Below, piece by piece: positions 25,402-34,058 of a stretch of 64,000 bases of DNA. Source of the stretch: [Leptolyngbya] sp. JSC-1 (lineage in GTDB: Bacteria; Cyanobacteriota; Cyanobacteriia; Elainellales; Elainellaceae); NCBI GenBank assembly GCA_000733415.1, contig KL662191.1, forward strand, positions 1,811,029-1,875,028, read 5' to 3'. The stretch's first letter is position 1. Each line of letters opens with the position of its first letter. The notes below the pieces were generated by a model. It saw only the letters and a program-made list of their open reading frames with translations, searched no databases and had not been told where the DNA came from. The position numbers and the translations under genes are program-made.

Positions 25402-26124
25402 ATGCAATTTCATCCTACGTCTGTTGCCGAATCCATCGTTACTGTGTCGGCTCCTGCTATCGTTGCCCATAAACTCAATCATTATTTTGGCACAGGTTCA
25501 CTGCGTAAACAGGCATTATTTGAGATCAACCTCACTATTGCTGCCGGTGAAATCGTGATCATGACTGGACCGTCCGGATCGGGTAAAACGACGCTGCTGA
25601 CGCTCATGGGTGGCCTCCGCTCGGCTCAGGAAGGCAGTCTCAAAATCTTGGGACAGGAGATTTGTGGAGCTACCAAACACCAGTTAACACAGCTCCGCAA
25701 GCAAATCGGCTATATTTTCCAGGCCCATAACCTGATGAGCTTCCTCACCGCTAAGCAAAATGTTCGCATGTCGCTGGAATTACACGACGAATACAACAGC
25801 ACTGACCTGGATGCCAAAGCAACCGCCATGCTCGAAGCTGTGGGGCTGGGCCATCGGGTGGATTACTATCCCGAAAACCTTTCCGGCGGCCAAAAACAAC
25901 GGGTCGCGATTGCCCGTGCCCTGATCAGTCATCCCAAAATTGTTTTAGCGGATGAACCCACCGCAGCTCTGGATAAACAGTCCGGTCGGGAGGTGGTAGA
26001 GCTAATGCAGAACCTGGCCAAGGAACAGGGCTGCACCATTCTGCTCGTCACCCACGACAACCGGATTCTCGACATCGCCGACCGGATTGTTTACATGGAA
26101 GATGGCCGTTTGGTAGAAGGTTGA
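25402..26124 (+). CDS. devA: DevA-like ABC transporter ATPase
   Basis: A 240-residue ATPase of the MacB/LolD/DevA type. Walker A GPSGSGKTT (about 55-63), Q-loop YIFQAHNLM, signature LSGGQKQRVAIARAL, Walker B IVLADEPTAALD and switch histidine LLVTHDNRIL are all intact. The N-terminal extension of about 20 residues is typical of DevA. Last gene of the exporter operon, 56 bp after devC. Confidence 0.94.
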   Translation: MQFHPTSVAESIVTVSAPAIVAHKLNHYFGTGSLRKQALFEINLTIAAGEIVIMTGPSGSGKTTLLTLMGGLRSAQEGSLKILGQEICGATKHQLTQLRKQIGYIFQAHNLMSFLTAKQNVRMSLELHDEYNSTDLDAKATAMLEAVGLGHRVDYYPENLSGGQKQRVAIARALISHPKIVLADEPTAALDKQSGREVVELMQNLAKEQGCTILLVTHDNRILDIADRIVYMEDGRLVEG

Positions 26125-26200
26125 GTTCGGTTGTGCCAAGCAGTTTTGCTGAACCTAGACCAGCGCTAAAATACAGCTATCGTTTAGAGGAACTGAATCT

Positions 26201-26866
26201 ATGCCTTCCTCGTTGCCCCAGTTGCCTCATAATGTCCTCGCGCCTCTGCAATGGCAATCAGCTACGTGGGAGGATTATTTGGCATACCGCGATCGACCGA
26301 CCGATCAACGAATGCGGCTCTACTTCAACGGTCAAGCGCTTTTAGTCGATATGGGTAGCGAAGGAATCGATCATGCCAGCACCAGCGATCTGTTTTTGCT
26401 GCTGATCTACGTTTGGGTGAATCACCATCAGCCTAACTTAGCGGTCGGTTCCTTTGGCCGCTGTTTGCTAGAAAAACTGGGCTACCGAGCGGCTTCACCG
26501 GATTTGGTGCTGTATTTAGGTGACAGCATCCCACGACGCGAAGCTGGAGACCTGCGGCGAATTGATCTAAACGTTTGGCCTGTACCTGACTTGGTGGGTG
26601 AAATCGCTGATACCTCGCTAGCAAGTGACCTCGACGAAAAGAAGAAGCTCTACGCCGATCTACAAATTCCAGAATATTGGGTGATCGACGTGCAGGGAAA
26701 CCGGGTGTTGGCGTTTCGGTTGCAGCCAGAAGGAGTGTATTGTCAGTTGATTCAGTCAGTAACCTTGCCTGGATTGTCAATTCACCTCTTGGAACAGGCA
26801 CTAGAGCGTTTAGGTGAAGAGCCGAATTTTGCCGTTGCTAACTGGTTTGGGCAGCAAATTCAATAA
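26201..26866 (+). CDS. Uma2-family endonuclease-like protein
   Basis: A 221-residue member of the Uma2 (DUF820) family: TWEDYLAYRDRP near the N-terminus, RMRLYFNGQALLVDMG, the nuclease-like core ASPDLVLYLGDS and PDLVGEIADTSLASDLDEKKK, then YADLQIPEYWVIDVQ. The motif set differs from the shorter member at 19461. AGAGGAA precedes the ATG. It opens the accessory stretch 26.2-30.3 kb, followed by the NTPase-TPR gene, 40 bp away. Confidence 0.88.
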   Translation: MPSSLPQLPHNVLAPLQWQSATWEDYLAYRDRPTDQRMRLYFNGQALLVDMGSEGIDHASTSDLFLLLIYVWVNHHQPNLAVGSFGRCLLEKLGYRAASPDLVLYLGDSIPRREAGDLRRIDLNVWPVPDLVGEIADTSLASDLDEKKKLYADLQIPEYWVIDVQGNRVLAFRLQPEGVYCQLIQSVTLPGLSIHLLEQALERLGEEPNFAVANWFGQQIQ

Positions 26867-26906
26867 CTTTCTGAATGCAGAAGGTTAGAATCTGGGAAGC
26901 CTCTGC

Positions 26907-29258
26907 ATGCTCCGTGAAATGGTTGCTCCCTATATTGTTCGTCCGGTTGCTGAAGATTTTTTGATTACGCTTGGCCATGCCTTGAAAGCGTCCGCTGAGT
27001 CGCCGCTGGTGTTTCATGCTTGGGGTGTGGGGGGCGTGGGTAAATCAACGCTGCTGAAGAAAGCCGGAGAAGCAAATCCGCAGTGGGCAACAGCAACCGT
27101 CTCCTTTGGAATGACAGAAGGGATTGACGAGCCAATTGGTTTAATGCAGACGCTGCACGCACAGTTGCGCCAAATTTTGACCTCAGCTTCTGCAAAGCCC
27201 GATCCATTTAGCGAACGTTATCAGCAGTATTTCGACACGATTCACCAGCTAAAGACCGAATCGGAGGATGGCAAGGGAGCCGCGACGCCAGAGCAAATTG
27301 AGTTAGTCAAAAAAGGCGTGGGTTGGGCAGCCAAAGGAGCTGGAGAGTTTTTCCTGCCGAGCATTGCTGCGGAAACGCTGGGCAAACTTGGCGAGGCAAC
27401 GGTAGAGGGAGCAAGACTAGCGCTCTCGGAGAAGGATCGGCTGGTGGATTTGGTGCAGCGCCATCGGGCTACGAAGGACAAGCGCGAGTTGCAGGAGTTG
27501 ATTTTGCAGCCCGTGCCCAAACTAACGGCAGCATTGGTAGCAAGCTTAATGCTATGGGGAAAACAGCGGCCTATCTTACTGCTGCTCGACACCTACGAAA
27601 AAGCGCCTGTTGATATTGATAACTGGCTGTGGCGTTTGCTGTTGGGCAATCATCCAGAGTTGCGAACCGTGCCGGTGCGGGTGTTGGTGATGGGGCGTCA
27701 CTGCATTTTGAATAGTGAAGGCTGGCGTAAGCTGCAACAAGATCGGGCGATTGTGCATGAACGTGCGTTGGAACAATTTGACTCAGCTCAAACGCAGGAC
27801 TATCTACAGCGAATTGGCATCACCGATCCGGTTAAGATGCAGCAAATCTGGCAGGTGACGAAGGGGTTGCCCTATTACCTCAACTGGATTCGGGAGCAAA
27901 AGGAAAAACGGCGCGAGCTAAACTTTGCGGAGGGCAATCAGGAAATTGCGAAACTGTTGCTGCAAGGGTTAGACCAAACGCGCCAAAAGGTAATTCAGCT
28001 TGCCGCCTGCTGTCGCTGGTTTGACCGATCGCTGCTGGAATTTTTGGCTCAGCAGTATGGGTTGGCGATTGAGTTTGACTGGCTGGTGCAGCAGAGCTTT
28101 GTGGAGATGATTGGACATCGCTATCGATTGGATGATGTGGCGCGAGATGTGTTTCGGCAGGCATTTTGGCAGAGCGATCGGGCAGGATTTGAGCGGATAT
28201 TTGATTTATTGATGCGCTATTTCAAGAGTCTTTCCGATCGAGAAGTGCCGTCGAATGTCGCTCCGCCTGATCGATACGAAAACCCCGACTGGCGCGACCT
28301 GCGAACCGAATACCTCTACTATTTGCTGTTTACTCGCCAACAAAATCTCCAGTTAACTTGGCTAACGCATTTGCTGGAAGCCCGCTACTTCAATCAAGAT
28401 GAGCTGGTGCAGGTGCCATTGCAAAGCTTGGACTCGGAAGCAGATCTGGCAAACCATCCCTATCTCAGCTACCCGACTCGTCAGTTTTTACAGCAGTTGC
28501 GTCCGGCAATTGAGCACGGCTGGGCAGTGCTGGAGCAAGACCCAATCGATTATCCCTATAACCAGGAGAAACATGGCCTATCGCGTGCAGCAACCCACAA
28601 AGCGATCGACCTCTGTTTAGGGCAAATCGAGCAGATGACAGGCTTAGCTAAATTTGCGGCGTTGTTCTACAGATCGAAGCGCTGTCCCGAAGCTCAAAGG
28701 TTAGAGTGGTTGCAAAAAGCCAAAGCACAAGCGGAACAAATCGCTACTGCCACCCATCCCGACTTTAGCAGCGGCTTGTTTCTGTGGAAAATTGGCAATG
28801 CGCTATCAGACTTAGGCCGCGAAGAAGAGGCGATTTCCAGCTATGACCAAGCGATTGCGATTAAACCGGACAAATACAACGCTTGGAACAACCGAGGTGA
28901 TGTCTTACAAGCGCTAGGACGCAACGACGAAGCGCTCGACAGCTACGATCGAGCCATTGCAATCAATCCCGACTATCGCTTTCCTCACAAAGGTCGGGGC
29001 ACGGTGCTGATGCAGTTAGGTCGCTATGACGAAGCCCTGGCTAGTTATGATCGCGCCATTGCCCTCAAACCCGGTGACGCAGAAGCCCATTACGACAAAG
29101 CCCGCTGTCTGGCTCTTCAGGGCAACATTGCCGCCACCGTTGAAACCCTGCAACAGGCGATTGCCCTCAACCCCGACTACCGCGACCTGGCCCAAATGGA
29201 AGCTGACTTTGACCGAATACGGAGCGAAGAGCGGTTTCAGGCGCTGATCGATGCGTAA
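26907..29258 (+). CDS. P-loop NTPase (STAND-like) with C-terminal TPR repeats
   Basis: A 783-residue soluble protein. Residues 40-48 are the Walker A GVGGVGKST, followed about residue 215 by a Walker B-like ILLLLDTYE; the order and helical middle (TKGLPYYLN, then a winged-helix-like stretch) are those of signal-transducing NTPases of the STAND/AAA type. The C-terminal part (about 620-760) has at least three TPR units with the period GREEEAISSYDQAIAIKPD. Such proteins sense ligands through the repeats and oligomerise; some STAND proteins are antiphage sensors. No effector domain is visible at the N-terminus. Its last 79 bases are duplicated at 29735. Confidence 0.82.
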   Translation: MLREMVAPYIVRPVAEDFLITLGHALKASAESPLVFHAWGVGGVGKSTLLKKAGEANPQWATATVSFGMTEGIDEPIGLMQTLHAQLRQILTSASAKPDPFSERYQQYFDTIHQLKTESEDGKGAATPEQIELVKKGVGWAAKGAGEFFLPSIAAETLGKLGEATVEGARLALSEKDRLVDLVQRHRATKDKRELQELILQPVPKLTAALVASLMLWGKQRPILLLLDTYEKAPVDIDNWLWRLLLGNHPELRTVPVRVLVMGRHCILNSEGWRKLQQDRAIVHERALEQFDSAQTQDYLQRIGITDPVKMQQIWQVTKGLPYYLNWIREQKEKRRELNFAEGNQEIAKLLLQGLDQTRQKVIQLAACCRWFDRSLLEFLAQQYGLAIEFDWLVQQSFVEMIGHRYRLDDVARDVFRQAFWQSDRAGFERIFDLLMRYFKSLSDREVPSNVAPPDRYENPDWRDLRTEYLYYLLFTRQQNLQLTWLTHLLEARYFNQDELVQVPLQSLDSEADLANHPYLSYPTRQFLQQLRPAIEHGWAVLEQDPIDYPYNQEKHGLSRAATHKAIDLCLGQIEQMTGLAKFAALFYRSKRCPEAQRLEWLQKAKAQAEQIATATHPDFSSGLFLWKIGNALSDLGREEEAISSYDQAIAIKPDKYNAWNNRGDVLQALGRNDEALDSYDRAIAINPDYRFPHKGRGTVLMQLGRYDEALASYDRAIALKPGDAEAHYDKARCLALQGNIAATVETLQQAIALNPDYRDLAQMEADFDRIRSEERFQALIDA
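29165..29243 (+). repeat. 79-bp direct repeat, left copy (end of NTPase-TPR gene)
   Basis: Identical at 77 of 79 positions to 29735-29813. It encodes LNPDYRDLAQMEADFDRI and RSEERFQA of the TPR protein. Confidence 0.95.
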
Positions 29259-29274
29259 AGTCCTTTTCCTTCGG

Positions 29275-29502
29275 TTAAGAGGATTGCCCTAAATTTCGTC
29301 TTTTATTAATCTCCTTGAGAAGTTCTGCGAAGTTTTCTTGCTCAGCTTCTTCACTCGAAAATACAGGAGGCAATGTTGCCAAAACGGGTTCAGTTGCCAG
29401 TTTATCCATCAGAGCATAAAAAGCTTGCTGATCTTCTCGATGCTCTAGCAGATAGGAGATTAAGACTTTGCGGTTCATGCTGTGGAAATCAGGCTGACTC
29501 AT
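29275..29502 (-). CDS. DUF6887-like small protein
   Basis: A 75-residue acidic protein beginning SQPDFHSMNRKVLISYLLEH and continuing REDQQAFYALMDKL, the pattern of the small cyanobacterial family DUF6887, paired almost always with DUF6888. The upstream partner's stop overlaps its ATG (ATGA). Role unknown; the paired arrangement suggests a toxin-antitoxin-like or other two-component module, but that is inference. Confidence 0.78.
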   Translation of the reverse strand: MSQPDFHSMNRKVLISYLLEHREDQQAFYALMDKLATEPVLATLPPVFSSEEAEQENFAELLKEINKRRNLGQSS

Positions 29503-29711
29503 AGAAATCTCCGCTCACCGTTAAGGCTGATTAGAACAATCGTTTCTTCACCTGCCAAAATGAACACATCGCCTGTCCGCTCATCTAGACGAATGATAAA
29601 AATGGGCAAATACAGCTTGGTTAAGTTATAGCAAACGATGAAGCTGTTCAGCGCTTGAACCTGGGTAGGAAGTGCAGGAATAGGTTTGCCCCCAAGAAAC
29701 ACAGCAGACAT
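29499..29711 (-). CDS. DUF6888-like small protein
   Basis: A 70-residue protein with QALNSFIVCYNLTKLYLPIF, RLDERTGDVFILAGEE and ISLNGE, the pattern of DUF6888. The start is the ATG at 29711; an ATG twelve bases earlier has no proper spacing to AGGA. Its stop overlaps the next gene by four bases, so the two proteins are translated together. The upstream side is the right copy of a 79-bp repeat that belongs to the NTPase-TPR gene. Confidence 0.78.
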   Translation of the reverse strand: MSAVFLGGKPIPALPTQVQALNSFIVCYNLTKLYLPIFIIRLDERTGDVFILAGEETIVLISLNGERRFL

Positions 29712-29734
29712 TAGTTTGCCCATTCCTGCCGTAG

Positions 29735-29813
29735 CCTCAACCCCGACTACCGCGACCTAGCCCAAATGGAAGCCGACTTTGACCGAATACGGAGCGAAGA
29801 GCGGTTTCAGGCG
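29735..29813 (+). repeat. 79-bp direct repeat, right copy (orphan gene end)
   Basis: Second copy of the 29165-29243 sequence, with two base changes, keeping the reading frame to a stop soon after (RFQAIGE). The DUF6888/6887 pair lies between the copies. Either a second NTPase-TPR gene was deleted or the pair was placed with duplication of the gene end. Confidence 0.95.
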
Positions 29814-29856
29814 ATAGGAGAATAGACTGAAATTAATAGCACTAGAGGCAGGCCAC

Positions 29857-30081
29857 ATGACTGAAATTCGCCAGCGCATTGACCAGTATCTCGATCAGTT
29901 ATCAAATGAGCGACTCAACCTTGTTGCTGATTTTTTGGCCTACTTAGCCGATCGAGAAAGCGAAGCCGCCACTCAAGAGTTATTGAACATCCCTGGTTTT
30001 ATTGAATCGTTTGAGAAAGGCAAACAGCAAATCGCTGAAGGAAAAGTGAGAAACTGGAGAACGATTCGCACGGATGTATGA
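29857..30081 (+). CDS. RelB/ParD-like antitoxin of a ParE/RelE pair
   Basis: A 74-residue antitoxin: RIDQYLDQLSNERLNLVADF, then LAYLADRESEAATQELL and an end of KVRNWRTIRTDV, a well-known cyanobacterial antitoxin type encoded just before a ParE/RelE-like toxin. Its stop overlaps the toxin start (30074) by eight bases, which fits coupled translation. As the toxin gene is broken, the antitoxin is now an orphan. GAGGCAGG precedes its ATG. Confidence 0.85.
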   Translation: MTEIRQRIDQYLDQLSNERLNLVADFLAYLADRESEAATQELLNIPGFIESFEKGKQQIAEGKVRNWRTIRTDV

Positions 30082-30270
30082 AATCGTTTTGTCGGCTGAA
30101 GCCGAAGCTGTATTCGCAACTGCTGATAGAGTCTTTGCCAAGAAAATAGCTAAATGTCTTGAGCAGCTTGAGCACAATCCTAAATTTCACCCCAATATCA
30201 GACCCCTAGCGAGGCAAATCAACAAGTTCAAGTTATAACCATTGCTCATCGAAAAGATGTCTATGAATAG
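30074..30270 (+). pseudogene. ParE/RelE-family toxin with internal deletion and frameshift
   Basis: The first part reads MYEIVLSAEAEAVFATADRV and then KKIAKCLEQLEHNPKFHPNI, a normal start of a RelE/ParE toxin. After NIRPLARQI it ends at a TAA (30236-30238). The normal end of such toxins, VITIAHRKDVYE, is present right after, in another frame, ending at TAG 30268-30270. The middle strands carrying the GDYRVVYRI-type core are missing, about 30 residues. Deletion plus shift make the toxin inactive. Confidence 0.88.
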
Positions 30271-30272
30271 GT

Positions 30273-33056
30273 TCAAGCCCAGGCAGGTTCTTTCCGCATC
30301 AGCGCTTCCACTTCTTCCCGATCCAGCGGTTTAGCAAAGAAAAAGCCCTGTCCGTACTCTGCACCGAGCGAACGCAACTGCCGCAACTGTTCGGCCAATT
30401 CCACGCCTTCCGCGATCACATTCATGCCCAAATTGTGCGCCAACGAAACAATCGCTCGGACAATTTCGGCACTTTCACTGTCGGTACTCATGTGGCTGAT
30501 AAACGACTGATCGATTTTGACGGTATCAATCGGGAAACGGTGCAGATAGCTGAGTGACGAATAGCCAGTGCCAAAGTCATCGATCAGCAACTGGACTCCC
30601 ATCGCTTTGAGCTGCTCTAGCATCACCTTGGCCGCCTCTGGGTTCTCCATGATTGCGCTTTCGGTAATTTCCAGCTTCAGGTTGAGGTTCCAGGCGTTTT
30701 GGAGGTCGGGGTGACGCAGCAACTGGCTGATCTGGTCCAACAAACTGGGCTGGGAAAACTGCTTAGTCGATAGATTGACGCTGACCGAAAGCGGCATATC
30801 GGGTGAAAATTGCCGCTGCCACTGACCCAACTGCCGACAGGCTTCAGTAAGAATCCACTGGCCTAAGGGCACAATCAGACCCGTATCTTCGGCTAGGGGA
30901 ATAAACTCGGTGGGCGGAATCAGTCCCCGCTCTGGGTGTTGCCAGCGCACCAAAGCCTCAAAGCCGCTAATTTTACCCGTTGCCAGCGCCACAATCGGCT
31001 GATACTGAATCCGAAATTCCTGCGGTTGTAGCGGACTGGCACTAGCGGCCACGGCTCGCCGCAAATCGGTTTCTAACTGCAACAACGCCACTGCCCGCTT
31101 GTGCATCGCCATATCGAATAGGGCATGACGCGAACGACCCAGCGTTTTCGCTCGGTACATGGCCGTATCGGCGTTGCGCAGCAAATCTTCCGGACGGTCA
31201 CAGTCGGCTTCGTTCATGGCAATGCCAATGCTGGCCGAAGTAAACACTTCTTGGCCGCCGAGGTTGAAGGGCGCTTGCAGCGCTTGGTGAATCCGTTCGG
31301 CTAGGTGGCAGGCATCGTCGGCATCCCGGATGCCCTCTAGCAGCACCGTAAATTCATCGCCACCCAAGCGGGCAATGGTATCCACCGAGCGCAGACAGGC
31401 TTCCAAACGACGGGCAATCGCGATCAGCAACTGGTCGCCGACAATATGGCCCAAGCTATCGTTCAGCACCTTAAACCGGTCCAGGTCCATGAACAGAACG
31501 GCAAACCGATAGCCAGGAATCCGCCTACTGCGACCAATCGCCTGCTGCAACCGATCCATAAACAAAGCACGATTGGCTAGTCCAGTAAGGCTGTCGTGAA
31601 GGGCGTGGTGCAAGAGTTGCTGCTCGGCCCGTTTGCGTTCGGTGATGTCGGTTTGAGAACCGGCGATGCGATAGGCTTTCTGATTACTGTCGCATACGGC
31701 AAAGCCGCGACTCAGCATCCAGCGATAGGAACCATCTCGGTGGCGCATCCGGTGCTCGATTTCAAAATGCCGCGTTTGGCCTTGGAGGTGGGCTGTGATT
31801 TGCGCCTCTAGCCATTTGGTTTCGTCTGGATGTACCCGCTTGAACCACTCTTCGGGCCGGTTGCCGATCTCCCAATCCTCGTAGCCCAGCATTGCTTTCC
31901 AGCGGGGCGAGAAGTAGATTTGATCGGTGCGTAGATTCCAGTCCCAGAGGCCATCATTGGCTCCGTGCACGGCAAGGGCATAGCGTTCTTGGCTTTCGCG
32001 CAGTGCTTCTTCAAACTGTTTGCGGTCGGTAATGTCGAGTCCGACAAAAACGGCGGCCTGATTTTGCGAATACTTTTGCGCCGCTAGCAAATAGCTGCGG
32101 GTCGCGCCATCCACCTGCGCCGCCACCTCAACCGTACTGGACTCCACCGGACTGGCCAAGAACTGCTGCACAAACGCGGCAAATCCGGGACTGGCTTCCA
32201 TAAAGCCCAGCTTTTTGCCAATAAAGTCCTCTGGGCGCAGTTTGAAGGTTTCCGCCAGGTAGCGATTAATGCCCAGGTATTCCAGATCCGAACTAAACCA
32301 AGACACACAGCCCGGAACCGCATCCAGCACCGCCTGAAGCTGATCTTTTGCCGCCTGAAGCTCTTGGCGGGCCCGCTTGCGATCGCTGACATCCCGACCA
32401 AAGACAGCAACGCCGGTGATCTGCTGATTCTCGCGAATCGGGTTGAAAGAAATTTCCACATCTGCCGGTAAATCAGGCACATCAAAATGCAGCTCGATCG
32501 CAAATCGCTCTCCGGCCAAGGCGCGATCATAACAGTCTTTCCAGAGGGGCTGCTGTGCCACCGGCAAACAGGCTACCAAATTGAGGCCAGGGCACAAGTT
32601 GAGGCTATACGCTTTCGCAAATTGCTGTTGGCAGGCCGAGTTCCAGACAATCAATTCGTACTGGTGATTGACCGACCAAACCGCATCCAGCGTGTGCTCG
32701 ATTAAAGCCGTTAAATTTGCCGCTTTGGGATCCATGGGAGTTGTCACGTTCAGGGTTGATTTTACTAGTGTGATTAACTCTGGAGTGGCAATTTGACGAC
32801 TAGGCAACACTAATACTGGTAAGCTTCCTACCTGCTGTAAGAGTTCCGTCAGGGCCGATGTTTGCTGAGTGGGAAGGGAATCAAATGTAATCAGCAAGTC
32901 CCATTTTTGATTCGCTAGGGCTAGGGAAAGCGTTTCGAATGAATCAACCCATTGCCAGCCCAGAGGACAGCCGTTTTCTACCAATCCCCGACTGATCTCT
33001 GCTGCCTCTTCAATTGAATTGACCCAAATTAATCCCTGCCGCAGCGATTGACTCAC
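30273..33056 (-). CDS. PAS-PAS-PAS-GGDEF-EAL cyclic-di-GMP enzyme
   Basis: A 927-residue protein with both enzyme domains of c-di-GMP turnover. The order is an N-terminal receiver-like or ligand stretch (about 1-110), three PAS regions (about 120-500), a GGDEF domain with intact RLGGDEF and FMDLDRFKVLNDSLGH, and an EAL domain with GFEALVRWQHP, then DDFGTGYSSLSYL and VIAEGVE. Both catalytic motifs are complete, so synthesis and hydrolysis are possible. The GTG at 33056 has AAGGAGG in front; a longer frame to 33179 is repetitive (SYFSYF) and non-coding in look. No membrane helix, so cytosolic. It stands alone. Confidence 0.93.
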   Translation of the reverse strand: MSQSLRQGLIWVNSIEEAAEISRGLVENGCPLGWQWVDSFETLSLALANQKWDLLITFDSLPTQQTSALTELLQQVGSLPVLVLPSRQIATPELITLVKSTLNVTTPMDPKAANLTALIEHTLDAVWSVNHQYELIVWNSACQQQFAKAYSLNLCPGLNLVACLPVAQQPLWKDCYDRALAGERFAIELHFDVPDLPADVEISFNPIRENQQITGVAVFGRDVSDRKRARQELQAAKDQLQAVLDAVPGCVSWFSSDLEYLGINRYLAETFKLRPEDFIGKKLGFMEASPGFAAFVQQFLASPVESSTVEVAAQVDGATRSYLLAAQKYSQNQAAVFVGLDITDRKQFEEALRESQERYALAVHGANDGLWDWNLRTDQIYFSPRWKAMLGYEDWEIGNRPEEWFKRVHPDETKWLEAQITAHLQGQTRHFEIEHRMRHRDGSYRWMLSRGFAVCDSNQKAYRIAGSQTDITERKRAEQQLLHHALHDSLTGLANRALFMDRLQQAIGRSRRIPGYRFAVLFMDLDRFKVLNDSLGHIVGDQLLIAIARRLEACLRSVDTIARLGGDEFTVLLEGIRDADDACHLAERIHQALQAPFNLGGQEVFTSASIGIAMNEADCDRPEDLLRNADTAMYRAKTLGRSRHALFDMAMHKRAVALLQLETDLRRAVAASASPLQPQEFRIQYQPIVALATGKISGFEALVRWQHPERGLIPPTEFIPLAEDTGLIVPLGQWILTEACRQLGQWQRQFSPDMPLSVSVNLSTKQFSQPSLLDQISQLLRHPDLQNAWNLNLKLEITESAIMENPEAAKVMLEQLKAMGVQLLIDDFGTGYSSLSYLHRFPIDTVKIDQSFISHMSTDSESAEIVRAIVSLAHNLGMNVIAEGVELAEQLRQLRSLGAEYGQGFFFAKPLDREEVEALMRKEPAWA

Positions 33057-34058
33057 CGCATTCCCTCCTTGCACCCTGATGGCAGTAATGGCGTATCCGT
33101 AAATGAAGTAGCTGAAATAGCTGAAGTAGCTGAAGTAGATGGTTGATTGAACGTCCTCGCCGCAGTAATGAGCAGTCACAATGGCTAATCACAACTGAGG
33201 AACTGAGAAACGCGCTGGTTTAAGGAATGTATCTAAATGTTTCGATCAAACTGGGGCTAAGGCAAAAGGTAGAAATTACTGAGTAGGTCAGTATCTTCAC
33301 GGAAACATTAACTTTCAGTTCCGTAAAATTACAGGTCGGGGTACCGATCCATTCTTTGGAGACAAATCTCTGGGGGAAAGAGTTAGGAGCAGGAAGCAAG
33401 AGAAAAATCAGGATTGCAGCCGGTCAAAACAGTGAGTCAGTCTTGGGGCCGCTGGACTTGAGGACTGCTAAGGCCGTCTAGAGCACTATCTAAGTAGCGG
33501 TTTGACTGGGCTGGAATCTAACCGAATCTGGTTTAACCGAACCTAGTTAGACCGGGCTTACGTTTGATTCGAATCTGACCAGATCATACGCAGCGAACTG
33601 GGCTTAATCCGGAAGATTTTGCATCTCGGCTTTGCATTCTCTTAACCTTGTGCCTCGATCATGGAATCAGCATAGCCCTGTAACCAATGTCTGTCCCAGG
33701 TCTGACTTCCCAGGCTTGATCTCCCAAACGCTGATTCTCCGAGACATCTTCTCCAATACATCAACCTACACCACTTGCCGCTCAGGACTGATCTGAGCAG
33801 TTCAAGCTCTGCTGTCATGAGAAGCCGTTATTTTTCTTTACATTCCTTCAATCGCTCTGGGTCTGGAGAAGATGATTAAATTTTTGTTACGGTTGAACTG
33901 GTAGACTCAGATTGCCCTTACTCCGATTCTGGCTGGCAGAGTTTCGGCTTTCATCTGGTTTTTCAAGTGATTCTGGTTCTTCAACTGATTGTTCTTCAAC
34001 TAATTACTGACCGTTTCACTAATTCAGGTTCACACTTACTGGCGTTCAAGGTGACTTC
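33057..34058. other. Intergenic, 1.0 kb
   Basis: The longest gap in the window. It has a 9-bp repeat (GTAGCTGAA-type, three copies near 33105-33135) and a TTCTTCAACT direct repeat near 33977-34003, but no gene, tRNA or hairpin I can support. Promoters of the c-di-GMP enzyme (minus) and ABC-F gene (plus) must lie at the ends. A small RNA cannot be excluded. Confidence 0.5.

Noticed and set aside
33057..33179. N-terminal extension of the c-di-GMP enzyme
   Set aside because: The added residues come from a 9-bp repeat (SYFSYF) and a GTG at 33056 has an excellent ribosome site.
33180..34058. Structured RNA or riboswitch in the largest gap
   Set aside because: I could not find conserved riboswitch, RNase P RNA, tmRNA or SRP RNA motifs; no hairpin with convincing length.
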